Below, piece after piece: positions 1 to 11,658 of a DNA stretch of 64,000 nucleotides (the stretch's first letter is position 1; every line of letters starts with the position of its first letter). The stretch is from positions 28,501 to 92,500 of the forward strand of contig JAEMWC010001460.1 of NCBI GenBank assembly GCA_016490735.1, read 5' to 3'. The notes beneath the pieces were generated by a model. That model was given only the letters and a program-made list of their open reading frames with translations, was not told the origin of the DNA and ran no database searches. The stretch is from Pachyseris speciosa (taxonomy: Eukaryota > Cnidaria > Anthozoa > Scleractinia > Pachyseridae). Made by a program: the position numbers and the translations under genes.

Positions 1-450
1 CCGATGCATCTCAGGTGGCTCAACAAAAAGCTCAACGTGTATGATTTCCCACTTACTGGTTACAGAAAGCTTGCTAACCTACATGGACAAGTTTAGAATG
101 AGGAATCTGTAGGTTTCAAAAAAATGTTTTCATAAAAAAAAATCATGTCAAACATCAAAATAGACGTTTTTTCTTTTTCAAAAACGATTACTCTATAGCT
201 ACTCTATGAAATGAGAAATTCATTATTTACCCATATAAAGAAATGTGACTCGTGTGTATGGATAATTTCAGCAAGCTTGCGCGGCATCCCACGTTGAAGC
301 TTCCAAATACATTTCACAACTAGTAAACCTGCTCACATTTATTGTATGACTAGGGTAGATTTTATTATCAAGTAGTAATATCCTTGCAGTCACTAATACC
401 AACCAAGGATGAAGCACTGTACTTAAGTAATTTGTTCCACTTGCTTGCAG

Positions 451-565
451 ATTGTTGTCTTCGTGCGATTACTCTAAACGTCAGTGGAAAGCTAAACCTT
501 AAACATTTTAGTGGAAATGGAATGGGTTCTTGCAGTGACGCTAATAGCACTGTGGAACTTACATG
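451..565 (+). CDS. Candidate internal exon, possibly LAMP-like luminal domain
   Basis: An AG acceptor after a pyrimidine-containing tract (ends 450) and a GTAAGTGAG donor (566) bound a 115-bp open stretch entered in phase 1 and left in phase 2. The translation starts CCLRAITLNVSG and contains GNGMGSCSDANSTVELTW. The spacing of the Leu/Val strand, the SGxxxGSC element and the following beta-strand loosely recalls the luminal domain of LAMP-family lysosomal membrane proteins, but the match is short and by eye. If real, it belongs to a gene that begins upstream of the window. No matching next exon was found: the open stretch at 690-820 enters in phase 1, not phase 2. Confidence 0.25.
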
Positions 566-689
566 GTAAGTGAGAAGCGCCCCTTGCCTTTTCCTTGTTG
601 TATTGTTATTGTCGCTGTTGTATTGTTGTATTTGTTATTGCTTTGTTATTTTTCTTTTCCCTTTTTTTTTTGCCGTTGTGTTAATAAAG

Positions 690-820
690 ATCAACAGGAT
701 GCACTAAATGTACGGCTGTCTTTAAGCTACCATTGGCTTGATAAAGCACAGGAGACTGAGATCCCGTCAGATGAAGCTGCAACAAGGTTTCCTAAAAACC
801 AAATTTTGCTTGCTCAGTAG
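690..820 (+). other. Open stretch with acceptor, ends in stop; uncertain exon
   Basis: After a T-rich tract and an AAAG acceptor there is an open frame starting DQQDALNVRLSLSYHW and ending in a TAG at 818-820. Codon choice and residue mix look plausible for a last exon, but its entry phase does not fit the upstream candidate exon and I recognise no family. It may be chance. Confidence 0.12.
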
Positions 821-3476
821 TCGTTCTTGTTAGCAAATCTGGGTGAAATTTTTGTCAAATCGTGTCCTAGAGTTTTGTCAAATAATTTAAACTAAGACTA
901 ATTGCAATTTTAGGCTGTCTTGCTTCTACAATTTTAGCGACTCAAAAGTATATAATTAGAAAGTCATTTTGCAAAAGAGAGAATATTTGAAATAAATCTT
1001 AACGTGGACGTTCTTGATTCATTTTCTTTAGCTCACTTCAAGAATATCGCAAAAAAGAAGCTTCATTGGTATCTAAGGCGCAGATTTAACAATGTTATTC
1101 TATTCTAACTATCAACATTCTTGAAGTGAATATGAGCAAGATCCTTATCAATGATATGAAAAAAGAAGTAAAAATTTATCTTGTTTCCGAGCACTTTTCT
1201 TCAAAATATTAATTTCGCTTCAAGAAATGAAGGATTTTTGTGTGATCTGTGCGAAAACAATTTGAACCGCAAATGTAAGTAATTGACTTCTTGTGACCTT
1301 GCATCAATGCGCACAAGCTTTTTGCTGGTGTGACCACATTTTGTGTTTGTTAAAGCTTATTACCCATCAAAATCTTTTGTATTGTGGCAAGTTATACTCT
1401 CACGAGCAGCAAGCTTCCCTTTCTTATTCCACATGGGGTAAAATATTTCCTACTGATCATTATCAGGGCTGATACAAAGCAAAAACATTCTTGGTGGTTT
1501 TTAAGTTTCGACTGAGAATAAATGACAATGCGTTAGTCCTAAAAACGGTGAGATGTGCTCTGAAGATGAAACAGCCACAACTGATTAGGTCATTATAATT
1601 ACCAGGACATACTTCCCTTTATAGCTCTCACACAAAACAAATATTCTCGACTTATTTCTATTGCTATATATTTGCCAGGATATTACGGAAAAAAGCTGTA
1701 CAGGTGGCAAAATACCTGAAAAGTACAATGTAAAACTAATCTTTACGTTGAGCTGCGTAACGTGAATCCAACGTCCAGGCTGTGGATGAAATATCTGGTT
1801 ATGCTGTTTTCTGGTATAATTTCAGAACACTTTCGTCAAAAAAATCGGGATTTTCTTTTGAAGGTTGATTTTGAGTGACCTTGAAAATGAAAAAAAGAAC
1901 TACGAAAACATCGGTAATGTTTCTTGACTGGGAGAGGACATTGATAATAAAACAAACATCTTAGATATATACATTTTTTAAAATTCTGTCAGTCTCAGTA
2001 GAGGGCCTTTGATAAGGTCACTGATACGAGAACGCCCATCGTTCTGTTCAGGAAAAAATAATTCTAAACTATTGCGGGGAAATTTCAAAATATTTGTTGC
2101 CTTAATTAAAGTCTTATTGTTTTGCTCCTAATTGTTCCAAAGCTATTTCTAAAAAGCGGCTGAAAGATTAGATAAAGCAAGGCTCAAATATGCAGTGTAC
2201 GGTCTTTCATCGACTCATTCAACACTAAAGCCGTTTGTAATTAAATATTAATCGAGCATGATTTAAAACCAATAACTAATTTTAACCTTTGTTACATCAC
2301 CAACTGCATTTTTTCGTTGCCAATCTCCGTGATCTGGTAATATTTATGGAACATGAAAATAAACCAGTAATGAAAGAGAGACACGAGGTTAGATATACTA
2401 TACCCCTCTTTACGTATTTGGGCAAGAATTAACCCCTAGTCCAATCCACACATTCCTGAAAATGAAATTCCCATGACACTGATTTTCTTATTGTTCTTCT
2501 ACAGCAATTGAATACACCCTTGATGAAATAATAGCTGTTAGAAATGATCTTAAAGGTTTTAATGTTTTCTCGTTAGTATTGTGCTTTCTTTATCTCTATT
2601 TTTTGATCTAAATCACCTCTAATTTCAATTTTGCCATAAAAATGCAATTTCATTTGACTTTTTATTGTCATTCTTTTCATTATGCCTTCGTAATGCGTTT
2701 ATCTATATATGCTGCTTATTTTTTTGCTTCATTTATTTTATTCTTTTTTCTGGCAAGCCTTAGCGATACAGAACATTATTCAGTACAATGGTGCTCTCGA
2801 ATTTTCTGTTGGTCAGACTGTAAACATGCGCTCTTGGTCATGACAATTTGAGACATTCAGACTGGGTTGTATTGGTATGACGTCACGTGAATTGCTTGTG
2901 GTCAGCGGATTGCACATCTTAACCCTTTCTCACTGTCACTAAGGTTCTCGATTCGGTGTTCGTATTAAAAAATACGGTGATATATTGTTCAGCAGAACGT
3001 TCATTCCCATTCTCCTTCACAGAATACTCGTTTCTTTTGGTCACTTGGTAGGAGAGACGAGAGATTCTGGTAGCAAAGACTCACCGAATGTCATAATTTT
3101 CTGACATCCGCTAGCGCATGTGATCACTTAATTCTTGGTGCACATTCAGTTTTTAGTAGCCAATGCAAAAAATTTCCTTTGCAACCAGTAACGGTAAGTG
3201 CAGACGAGTGGCTCTGGGGACGAGAATTGTTAATCCAGTACTCGTATATACCCGTTGTAGAAGAGTTTACAGTTTACGATTAGGTTCCTCTATCATACGT
3301 GTCTCGTGAATCTCTACAGAATCCACTTTCCCTTGTCACTACTTCAGTGGAGACCAGAACATAATTTCAATTCGAAAGTATAATACGATCAATTGTTTCA
3401 CTAATACAACTGAATCCCGTCTCTGGAAATGATGGCGTGAGAAAAATGTAACAAACTTTTCTTTAATGCCTTTTAG
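821..3476. other. No gene seen (AT-rich, presumed 5' flank or intron of L1)
   Basis: AT-rich sequence without recognisable exons or repeats. A signal-peptide exon for L1 was looked for here and not found. A phase-1 GTAAGT donor exists at 3,194 after a short ATG-initiated stretch (3,163), but the encoded residues do not resemble a signal peptide. Confidence 0.4.
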
Positions 3477-3785
3477 GAGCAAAACATCAGGTGGACGCCA
3501 GAATAAAAAGCAAATTTACCTGCCAGAATAAAATCATGTCAATTGTCTGTTGGCCAAAAGTCATCAAAATTTTTGCTGCAGAATACTCGCGCAAGCAGGT
3601 GGTTATATGCAGTCAAAACAAAGATGGCCTCAACAGTGCGGTAAACTGCGACCCGGTGAACAAGAAGAGAGTGGCAACGGATCTTTGTGGTGGAAAGGTC
3701 ATGTGCAACATCACTGTTAATGCGACTACGATGGATGATCATTGTCCTACTGTGTTTAAGTACTTGAATGTCATATACTCCTGCG
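3477..3785 (+). CDS. L1: SUEL/rhamnose-binding lectin domain exon
   Basis: Exon bounded by TTTTAG and GTAAGA, phase 1 at both ends, encoding one complete SUEL (Gal_Lectin) domain of about 100 residues. These domains fold into small disulphide-bonded beta-sandwiches that bind L-rhamnose or galactose on cell surfaces. Eight cysteines are present in the family order: FTC, IVC, VIC, VNC, DLC, VMC, DHC and YSC. The end HCPTVFKYLNVIYSC matches the family signature. Two sugar-site motifs are altered: YGR is YSR, and DPCPG is DHCPT, while KYL is kept. Binding may therefore be weakened or changed. Two potential N-glycosylation sites (NIT, NAT) lie before the end. The following exon is 5,024-5,282. The signal peptide exon was not found. 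Confidence 0.85.
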
Positions 3786-4460
3786 GTAAGAAACTTACTT
3801 AGTATCCTCTTAGACCCACGATTCTAGACATTTCTTTTTGAGATGCGAAACCAGCGTTGATGGCCATTTAATAACTGTCGGTCGGTGTATCATCAGGGGC
3901 ACCCAAAGAGCCAAATCAGCCAAAAGCCGTAAAGAGGCGTTTTTAAAGACCTTATGGTATTTGAAGTCTGTTTAAAGTGATGTTTTCGTTAGCTTTAAGA
4001 ATTTGATCTGTTCACGATTCCTTAGATGATTGTCCAAAAATGTTAGGGAACAAAATCTTCCTTTGAGAAAATGCTAGCTGACATGAACTTTCCACGAACT
4101 TTCTAGGGAACTATTTTCTTTCCGAAAATGCTATCTGACGTTAAGACTGCCAGAAACAGCAAATGCGACCTTTCCTAAAACCTCTGGGGTTATGATTTTC
4201 CCATTGCGGTTCTTTTAGGCCGCGTTTCAGTTACGAAAATCAGAGTGCACTCTTTAATTGACGCCGAAAGTACCCTCCATCGAACAGATGTCCACCGAAA
4301 CTTGCCATTGAGTGCCCCTGTATCATATTGTTTTTTTGGAAATGGTTACCAACGTCAATCTTTTACAGCTTAGGGACTTTCTCTCGTTCAGAGTCAGATA
4401 AATAAAATCGTGTGCATACTACTTTCAGAATTAACAAGGGCGTTGCCAGCATTTTTAACA

Positions 4461-4504
4461 GGTGGTGGTGGTGGTGGTGGGGGGGGGGGGGGGGGGGGGG
4501 GGGG
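4461..4504. repeat. (GGT)n followed by a long G run
   Basis: Simple repeat in the L1 intron: GGT units run into an uninterrupted G tract of more than 20 bases. The length of such a tract is unreliable in any assembly. Confidence 0.9.
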
Positions 4505-5023
4505 CTACTAATCTAGCCCCGCAAGACTCGTATATCCGCATCACATATGCATATTGAATCGAAGCTCAATCTGCTGATTTACCGTTCGCCCAGAAACAAG
4601 GAGGCGCCGTAGATACCCCACTAGTCCATATTTTGTGCCTAAAGATTTTGAAATTAACTAATGGGAGGATGAAAAGCATGGACTCTGAATGGGAACAATT
4701 AAGAGAACGAGATCACTTTAAATTAACCACCAATTAACTGCTTAAACATCCAGGCAACAATAGAGATCCGTGAAAAAGTCCGTTTGACTGGGTCTATTAG
4801 TCCTTTTTTAATATTCCAAAGGAAAATTTTTTATACTGCTGATCCTTGTCGTGTGTTACGTAGCAAATTACCCAGTACGTATTTCGTAATTGTGGCATAT
4901 TCAGTATGAGACCTTTTGTATTTCATTATCTTTCTTTCTTTTTTATGAAATGGTTATTCTTGAGAGAAATTCTTAGTAATCTTAATTACTCTAAAGTCAA
5001 AACAATTTTATTCTTTATTGCAG

Positions 5024-5282
5024 TAAAGCCGCCTCCAACAATAGAACCTACTTATACTCAGAACAAGTCCACAATGGTGTTGACCAAACCTCCTGCACCT
5101 CCCGAAAACCAATTGTTAGAGTCAATAATGGGATTCTGTCTTCGGAATCGCCCACAACACAGGACGATTTTGACGAAGAGTATTACTCAGGGGACGCTGG
5201 CTTTATCCTATACGATGCAGCATGTACCAATACAAATTCTGTTTTCCTGGTCGTCCTGTTGACCTGGATAATTCTTTTGTAA
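5024..5282 (+). CDS. L1: stalk and C-terminal exon with a reading-frame switch
   Basis: Acceptor TTGCAG; the G from the lectin exon plus TA gives Val, so the exon begins VKPPPTIEPTYTQ, like L3 (VKPM). This frame gives a Pro/Thr/Lys stalk ending in NQLLESI, matching NSVMLESI in L3. It then continues without family resemblance to a TGA at 5,260-5,262. From about 5,127 another frame reads NGILSSESPTTQDDFDEE, then an acidic segment, then NSVFLVVLLTWIILL and a TAA at 5,280-5,282. That is a typical GPI-anchor tail, as in L3. The simplest reading is a single-base indel near 5,124-5,130, either a real mutation or an assembly error. The tail frame is also open back to the exon start, so alternative phasing is possible but needs another donor. 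Confidence 0.7.
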
Positions 5283-7412
5283 GCAGGGAAGTAGACAAAC
5301 AGGGACAGTAACCATCACTGTCATGTTTTTGGCTTAAATAAGAATACAAACTGTAAAAGGAACTAAGCACCTCCCACTTCTGACACCACACTAATTTGAA
5401 TTGTATCTCTGCACGGTCAAGTGTGAACTTAGATGCAAAATTACAAAATTACTTAAGAAATCATAAGAGTTTGGCAAGTGGAAACTAACTATTCTACTAT
5501 TGTAACAAATATAATAACTTAAGCCTTTTCCTCCCACGAGGCCTTTAATTAATCTTCCACACTTTTTGACTGAAGTTTTATTTTGAAAAGGAATGGGCGA
5601 AAATTTGGGAGAAAATTTGTGGATTGCAGGCATTAGGCTAAACATTTAGTGGAGATTGAATGATTCTTGTGTTGATATATTCAATAAATTTCAGCTCTTC
5701 CCTCACTATAAGTTATGGTTTTAAGGGAAAGTTAAATTAATCTTCCACCTTTATTGGTTTTAGCTAACACAATATTCGGGATTTCCTTTTACTTGGTCCG
5801 TTATTTTAATGTTATTTTATCTTTTGATTAGAAAACGAACCGAAGCTTTTCACAGCAAGTCTTCTTTATCTCGAGCCTTCTTGTTAACTATGCTAAGAAT
5901 AAAGATCCTTTCCGTAAAACGAAAAATTTCGAGAGTATCAGTTTTCATGCGAGTCTGATTGCATTTTGTAGGATACGACAAAACAATAAGTATGATAAGA
6001 GAAAAGGCAAACCAGTAGAATTATTTAAGGTTAGTAGCTAACAACAAAGCAGGAAACATGGATCAGTAAGTATGTCTAGATCATGAGTGTACCTGTGAGT
6101 TACCTACTTAAACTAATCTGTGTTACCAGACATAATTTGCTATCGCGTTTCATAAATTTGGACACAATCGCTCTCTCACTCTATCGTGTTTTGGGGTGGA
6201 CCGTGTGAGCGATAAGGAGTAGAAGTGCCAAATGAAATAAATACATGTACGTAAGATATTGTAATAGTTTATATTACTTTGTGAAACGAAGCACTGCTTT
6301 GTCTTCAGTGATATGCTCGTGAGACTTTTGTGAAAACAAAGTAATAGCAAGCTGAAGATTATTAATTTTTAGGCTTCATATATGCTGTGCCTTCCGTGCA
6401 CTGACAAAAATTACTCTTTTGCTCGGTCGTGAAAGAGGAAAGATGTTTACAGCATTTCATGGGTATAAGACCTTCTGTAAATTAACTTACATTAACTACT
6501 GCCAATTATTACTGGTTACCACAACTACATCATTACATTATTAAACCAGTCATAACGTGAGTTTTGAATAAGCTCAAGAGCCAAAATAAAACGCAGAAAA
6601 ATATATTGCTTATTAGGCATAATGCAAATTTAGTGCTTGCAAAAAATATATATTTCTTCCTAACTGATGCTCAGGAGACCTTGATAAGGACAAGTTTTAA
6701 GTAAAGCTATAAACCACTTAAACTTCTTTTTAAATAAAAATAGAGAATCAACGTCAAACTAATGAACTAATCAAGCAGCTACAATGGACCTTATGACACC
6801 TGAACGCCATTATGGAAAATATAGGCTAATAGGAAATAATAGTACCAATTATAAAATTTGACTGGTAAGTCACCATAAATGAATTTGGCTCTGATGGGTT
6901 TACGAAATAACTTGCCCTTGGCGTAGGATAACTAAAAGCTGGATTTTAAATTCGATAAATCAATAACGAATAATTAATTAAAGAATGCCATTGGCTAAAA
7001 TTTCGCTTGCTTAATGAAGTTAATAAACATCATGACATTCATTATCGTGAATGATGTAAGCCACAAATGTTGAGCAAGCCAAAGGCAAAACAAAACAAAA
7101 ATATAACAAAATTTGCTGAGTAAGAAGTTAATCATCCTTAACAAGGAGATCAAGTGAATCCAAAAGTCTTTTTCATCCTTGTTTTCTGCCACTTTCTACT
7201 TCCCACAGTTGAATTCAAAGAGCAGGATAACATCGGCTAAAAACTTACTTGTTTAATCAAATTAAAAGCCTATACTAAATTGACTCTCTCAACCTTTAAA
7301 TGCAAATTTTTGAGCAGGTCAAAATACAAAACAAGACCAAATCATACGTGGATAAAATCGATCTCCAGGCATTGAACATATGTATATAAAGTTCCTTATC
7401 TGATAGAAGACG
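5283..7412. other. No gene seen between L1 and L2
   Basis: AT-rich intergenic sequence. I see no exon, recognisable element or long inverted repeat in this stretch. Confidence 0.4.
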
Positions 7413-7509
7413 ATGGCAACCGTTGACCTTCTGTTAAGGGTGCTTACATTCTTCACATTTGCTGCTTTTGTGGCAAGTACAGTGACGGAACTTAACTCCC
7501 CCCGGGCAG
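7413..7509 (+). pseudogene. L2: signal peptide exon of a decayed SUEL lectin gene
   Basis: ATG followed by MATVDLLLRVLTFFTFAAF, a good signal peptide with a long hydrophobic core, then VASTVTELNSPRA and a phase-1 donor (G/GTATTT at 7,510). This is the same start-exon design as L3 and L4. It splices in phase to the acceptor at 8,249, giving RA-E-YACEGE, which proves the link to the decayed lectin exon 740 bp downstream. The exon itself shows no damage. Confidence 0.65.
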
Positions 7510-8249
7510 GTATTTATATCAACGACAGTCTAGTTTTAAATAGGGAAGGAATACTCGAACGTGAAATGCAAGCCCTTTGGTGATAAAAAATCCAACGCAT
7601 AGGGGTCTCTCTAGTAACAACGGCGGCAACACAGGCATCAGAATGGATGCATAAGGAAGAAACACATTTGGTTTATTTGCCTGCCGTTTAGGCTGCCAGA
7701 TACACATAAGTTCCTTAAGAAGAATTCATTTCAGTTCCTGGTTTCTTGCACCCAACCTGTTTTCTGTCTGAAGAAAACATTGTCAGCTGTAGTAGGGTAT
7801 GTAATTCTGTGTTAAGTGTTCTCTTAAATTTTCCCATCGAGCATTCCATTTAGTTCTTGGCGACTGAAGCTGCTCTGAACAGAAAGCCTGAAAAATTTCC
7901 ATGCTCTGTGCGCCACTCCACCACTTAGTAAACAGAATACTTCCTTCTATCACCATGACATATGTATTTCGTATTTTCCACTTTAAATTTATATAGCCGA
8001 GGCCTCTTGTATCCTGTTTTACCTCATTATGCTTCAAACTCTGGACGTGTTAACACTTAACTCTCGTGAGAAGTCTCTAGTTTTCCGTAATCTGCAGTAA
8101 TCAAGAATATTCTGGAATACACCTTAATCGGATGGAGTGCCATATTTGGAACATCCCCGATTTTAAAAGATATACTCCTTGAGAGGAGACCTGTTTTATA
8201 TTGAGAGTTAAAAACTTCCCAATAAATGAATGACATCTGTTTTTCATAG

Positions 8250-8540
8250 AGTATGCCTGCGAAGGTGAATGGCGGAAATTAACTGCACAGCCTATCCCGG
8301 AAAAATCAGGGTCGAGGATGTCAAGTTCATAGAAAATGTTGCAAATTTATGTGGAAACAACGACGCTGACCTCTGTAAAGCGCCGAAGATGAAGAAAACG
8401 TTCTAAAGAGCGCACTGCAAAAGTGGTGTGACGACAAACCGGTCTGCAAAATTCACTTGACACATGGAGATGTCATCAAACTACCTTGCAGAAATCTTGG
8501 TATCAAGATACTCACTAAGTCATTTACGACTGCATTTACT
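8250..8540 (+). pseudogene. L2: decayed SUEL lectin exon with two frame breaks
   Basis: Acceptor CATAG, then EYACEGEWRKL as in SUEL domains. The frame must shift near 8,283 to read CTAYPGKIRVEDVKFIENV and again near 8,400 to avoid a TAA and read KWCDDKPVCKIHLTHGDV. The final region has LPCRNLGIKIL where functional domains have DPCPGTFKYL, and the last cysteine is missing. A GTAAGT donor follows at 8,541. Seven of the usual cysteine positions can still be traced. The exon length (291) is close to its paralogues (288-309). With two shifts, a stop and lost motifs this copy is very probably dead. Confidence 0.7.
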
Positions 8541-8690
8541 GTAAGTTTATTTACATTTCACTTTACAGCGTTTGAATTAGGTTGTTTTGCCTGGAAAGAT
8601 ACCCAGGTACATTCAAAACGTACAAACAAAATGCTGGCGCTTATGTTAGAGAAGTAATGCAATTCAATTGCATCCCACCCAAGGGAATAG

Positions 8691-9140
8691 TACAGACGGA
8701 CTTGTTTTAAGCGACACCATATTAAGCTGTTACCCTCGATTAATCGGTAAAATCCCAAAAAACACTTCCTTTAATTACTGTAATTTTGACCTCTATTAAG
8801 CGGTCACCTCTTTAAACCGTCGCGGTTACCCTTTCTTGACCTGTATTAACGGTCCCTTTCTCAAAGGAAATCACTCAAATATAGAACAAATAGTGACTAT
8901 GGGAACTAGGCGTTCCTGTTTTGTTGGTTCGCTTTTAAATTATGTTCTATTTTGTCATACCATTCTATGCAGTGCAGAGATCTAACCGAGGAAGTGATTT
9001 TTTGAGGGCCTTTGAACCTATAAACTGTTACGAAATGGTTTTTGTGTTTGAAATGTATTCTGTGCAACCTAAACGGTCAGCCTGTATTAAGCGGTCACTA
9101 AGCCATATCCCGAGGGTGACCGCTTAATCAGGTTGTAATA
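8691..9140. mobile_element. Degenerate TIR element with 'attaagcggtcac' phrases
   Basis: The ends are imperfect inverted copies (TACAGACGG...TTAAGCGACAC against GTGACCGCTTAATCAGG...TAATA), and both flanks carry repeated phrases such as CTATTAAGCGGTCAC. It is an older relative of the element at 27,119-27,558. It lies in the L2 intron, between the lectin and stalk relics. Confidence 0.55.
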
Positions 9141-9507
9141 TAGTCCAAGCCAGTCGACACTGCAAAAGCCGGGTATGGTTGGTATGGGCCACCAAGGCTA
9201 AAGGTGCGACGTGGTTTACCGAAGCACTTACCTACCCACCTAACTATTTACATATACTCTGTCATCTGTTTTTCCACTCCCCCAACCTACCTACCAACCT
9301 ACCTTCCTATAAGGTATCCGACTTTCTACCCAACTATCTAAGCGACTTTACTACCTGCACTTCTAGCTCTCTGCTTGCTTATATCTAGTTGGTTGCATTT
9401 CCCGCCCCATTCATGTATACGGTCAGAGTACCACTATTTTCGCAATACGAATAGGAAAAAGGAAACTTGCCAAAATTATTTTAAATCTAACCCGAGTACC
9501 TCCTTTT

Positions 9508-9735
9508 AAGGCCCCAGGCACTCCTAAGCCGACTGGAAAGGACATCAACTCCTCTCTGGTACAGTTAAAAAGCAAAATGAGTCTATCCCAGTCACCACCG
9601 CCACGACTATCACCACCAACACAGAAAAAAACACAAAAAAAACCAGTACTACCAGTCAAGGACCGTCAAGCAAAAAATGGAAGTGGAAGCGTCCTTCAAC
9701 TTGTAACTTCACCGAAAAGGAATCTTTATTTATGA
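9508..9735 (+). pseudogene. L2: relic of the stalk exon
   Basis: An open stretch reads KAPGTPKPTGKD, later PPTQKKTQKKPVLPVKDRQA, and stops at 9,733-9,735. The TQKKTQKKP segment matches the L3 stalk (TQRTQKKPKR) and lies at the expected place. No hydrophobic anchor follows, and the acceptor phase is uncertain, so this is taken as the decayed third exon of L2. Confidence 0.45.
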
Positions 9736-10060
9736 GAAGCAATGCACCAATGTGTTGCAGCTCGTTCTCAATTACATGTACTGTCTTAATATACACTTTT
9801 CTTTGCTTTGTGAAAGTCCTGTAAGAGCTTGTGGAATGCCAAAAATAAGGATGTACATTTTGTCGTGAATAATAGTAAATAATAATGGTTTTAGTTCTCC
9901 TCTCTCAGATACAATTGTATCGCTACCATACAACATTGTTGCCAAGATGCTTTGTAGACGTTTGAATGAAGTAATGACCTGAAATATGGCCTCTTAACCC
10001 TAAGATGCCCGGATGGTATCTTTTTTTAACTGTCTAACTACATATTGATATGTGGGTACT

Positions 10061-10143
10061 TGAGCCTGAGCATTAGCTATGCCATGCTGATGAGGCCTAA
10101 GAAGGCCGAAACAGCTGTCCATGGCTGCTAATGCTTGGGCTCA
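10061..10143 (+). ncRNA. Type I hammerhead ribozyme, near-perfect
   Basis: All parts of a hammerhead are present in order. The helix I 5' strand is GCCATG (10,081-10,086). The core CTGATGA (10,087-10,093) is followed by helix II GGCC/TAAGAA/GGCC (10,094-10,107) and GAAA (10,108-10,111). A minimal helix III of A-U and C-G pairs with a 4-nt loop ends at GTC (10,117-10,119), the cleavage triplet, with the cut expected after C10,119. The helix I 3' strand CATGGC (10,120-10,125) pairs fully with GCCATG. Beyond a small internal loop, helix I extends about 17 bp (10,061-10,077 with 10,127-10,143, two G-U pairs). Very short helix III is typical of ribozymes in Penelope-like elements and metazoan retrozymes, which often work as dimers. 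No second copy or coding sequence is seen nearby, so it is probably a single-unit remnant. Confidence 0.85.
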
Positions 10144-11370
10144 GTGTTTGCTTTGGTAGATTTAAGGGGTAATGCCCACTACCATGCGGCCTTAGTGCCT
10201 TTAGAGTGGCTTCAGCTTACCCAATCACATTAAATTGTGAGGTATCCTTGTCACTCCAGCCACATCCCACAAGGTTTACGTTTTCACTACCATTCTACTT
10301 AGCTACCTAGCAAGCAATTGGCGCTTCCCAAACATCCATTTCTGAAAAAGCAATTGAACATCCCATCAGTTTTATAGTGTCCGTTTGTAAGAGTTTCTAG
10401 CCAGAAAAGTAGCCGGGAAAAAATTCATAGAGAGAGAACGAGGGAGAGAGAGACAAACAAACTATGTTAGGCCCCTGTTTTGTATTATTACTTCAAGATT
10501 ATGGCTAAATAAAATGATCGTAACCGCAAGTATTACGATTATCAGCATTTGAAAATGAAATGTTTGTCACTACTGTTAATGGGATGTAAATGGAAGGGTG
10601 TTGGTTAACCACCGTAATGGGTTTTGCCTTTTCAATATTTTGAAAATAATTCACCCTAATACACACTGTAAATAGCTTCTGGTGTCATTCAGATTAGGGT
10701 CTATGGAGTTAAATATGAAGGCTTTACCTTATGTTGCACCTGACATCAAACCAACCGATGCCCACCAAACGTTGCTAAAGAGTTGCTAAAGGTTTGCTTA
10801 ACGTCTGGTGTTGGAGAAAAATAGACATTGATAGCGTTTAACGAAAACAACAAACGGGAAACATCAGATTCTCGTTTACGTTTTCTCAAAATAATTACCA
10901 AGAAAATTGAAAAGAAGTATTTTCTGGTCTCTTAAACCTAGAAACAGTACAGAGGAAACGTTGCATGCAAGAGAATGGTGGTCATGCGGTTGTTTGCGTC
11001 TTACTGTTTGCCATACACGAGATGATGAATTTGTCCAATATTCTGCTAAGAACTCAAATTTTTTGTTCCCTTGTATCTCGATCAATATGTAAGTGATCAG
11101 CTCAAACGAGATGATTGAGCTAATATCCAATACGTGGGCTTCTGGGGTCTTCTGTAGGTCCTACGGTGCATTATATCATCCTGATTGGTCAATTTTGAGT
11201 GACACGAAGGAACGAGAATAAAATAAAATAGCTCCACTGAGCATGGCTTGAGTAAATATCTGCAAAGAATTTGAATATAATATTGGTGATTCTATATCCC
11301 TTTTGCAACAGTCAGTCATGTTATCAGCATTTCATAAGCACGAACGCGATCCGATTTAGAGAGATAATAC
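10144..11370. other. No gene seen
   Basis: Intergenic DNA between the hammerhead and the DIRS element. It may include the rest of the ribozyme-bearing repeat just after 10,143. No exon or clear repeat border was identified. Confidence 0.35.
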
Positions 11371-11625
11371 AGAAGTTGAACGAAACTTACCGGAAGTTGA
11401 CGTTCGACTGGGATTCCACCTTTGTCACTATACACAGAGGGATTACATGAGATAGCATTGCGCCTGCGTGAACTCAGTCTTTAAAGCACTAGCCATGTGC
11501 ATCGTAGGAAGTAAGTGACAGGGTGGGTCCAAGGGAGGGCATGTAATCCCTCTGTGTATGGTGACAAAGGTGGAATCCCAGTCGAACTTCAAATTCCGGT
11601 AAGTTTCGTTCAACTTCTGAATTCC
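11371..11625. repeat. Inverted repeat at the 3' end of the DIRS element
   Basis: An arm of about 80 bp (11,371-11,448, containing TTCGACTGGGATTCCACC) is repeated in reverse complement at 11,538-11,625, with a spacer of about 90 bp. A partial direct copy (CCATCTTGTCACCCACAGAG) follows at 11,624-11,645. Inverted terminal repeats are expected at DIRS ends, but here both arms sit at one end, suggesting rearrangement or two overlapping element ends. Confidence 0.65.
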
Positions 11626-11658
11626 ATCTTGTCACCCACAGAGGGATCACATGAGATT

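Noticed and set aside
2642..2851. Open frame containing a signal-peptide-like stretch (MRLSIYAAYFFASFILFFF), candidate L1 first exon
   Set aside because: No phase-1 GT donor follows that would join to 3,477. The hydrophobicity is expected by chance in T-rich DNA.
3163..3193. Short ATG exon with a strong phase-1 donor (GTAAGT) before the L1 lectin exon
   Set aside because: The 11 encoded residues are not a signal peptide, and a stop lies directly upstream in frame.
9179..9388. 69-codon open frame
   Set aside because: Arises from a CTAC/CCAAC-rich low-complexity stretch; no splice signals or paralogue.
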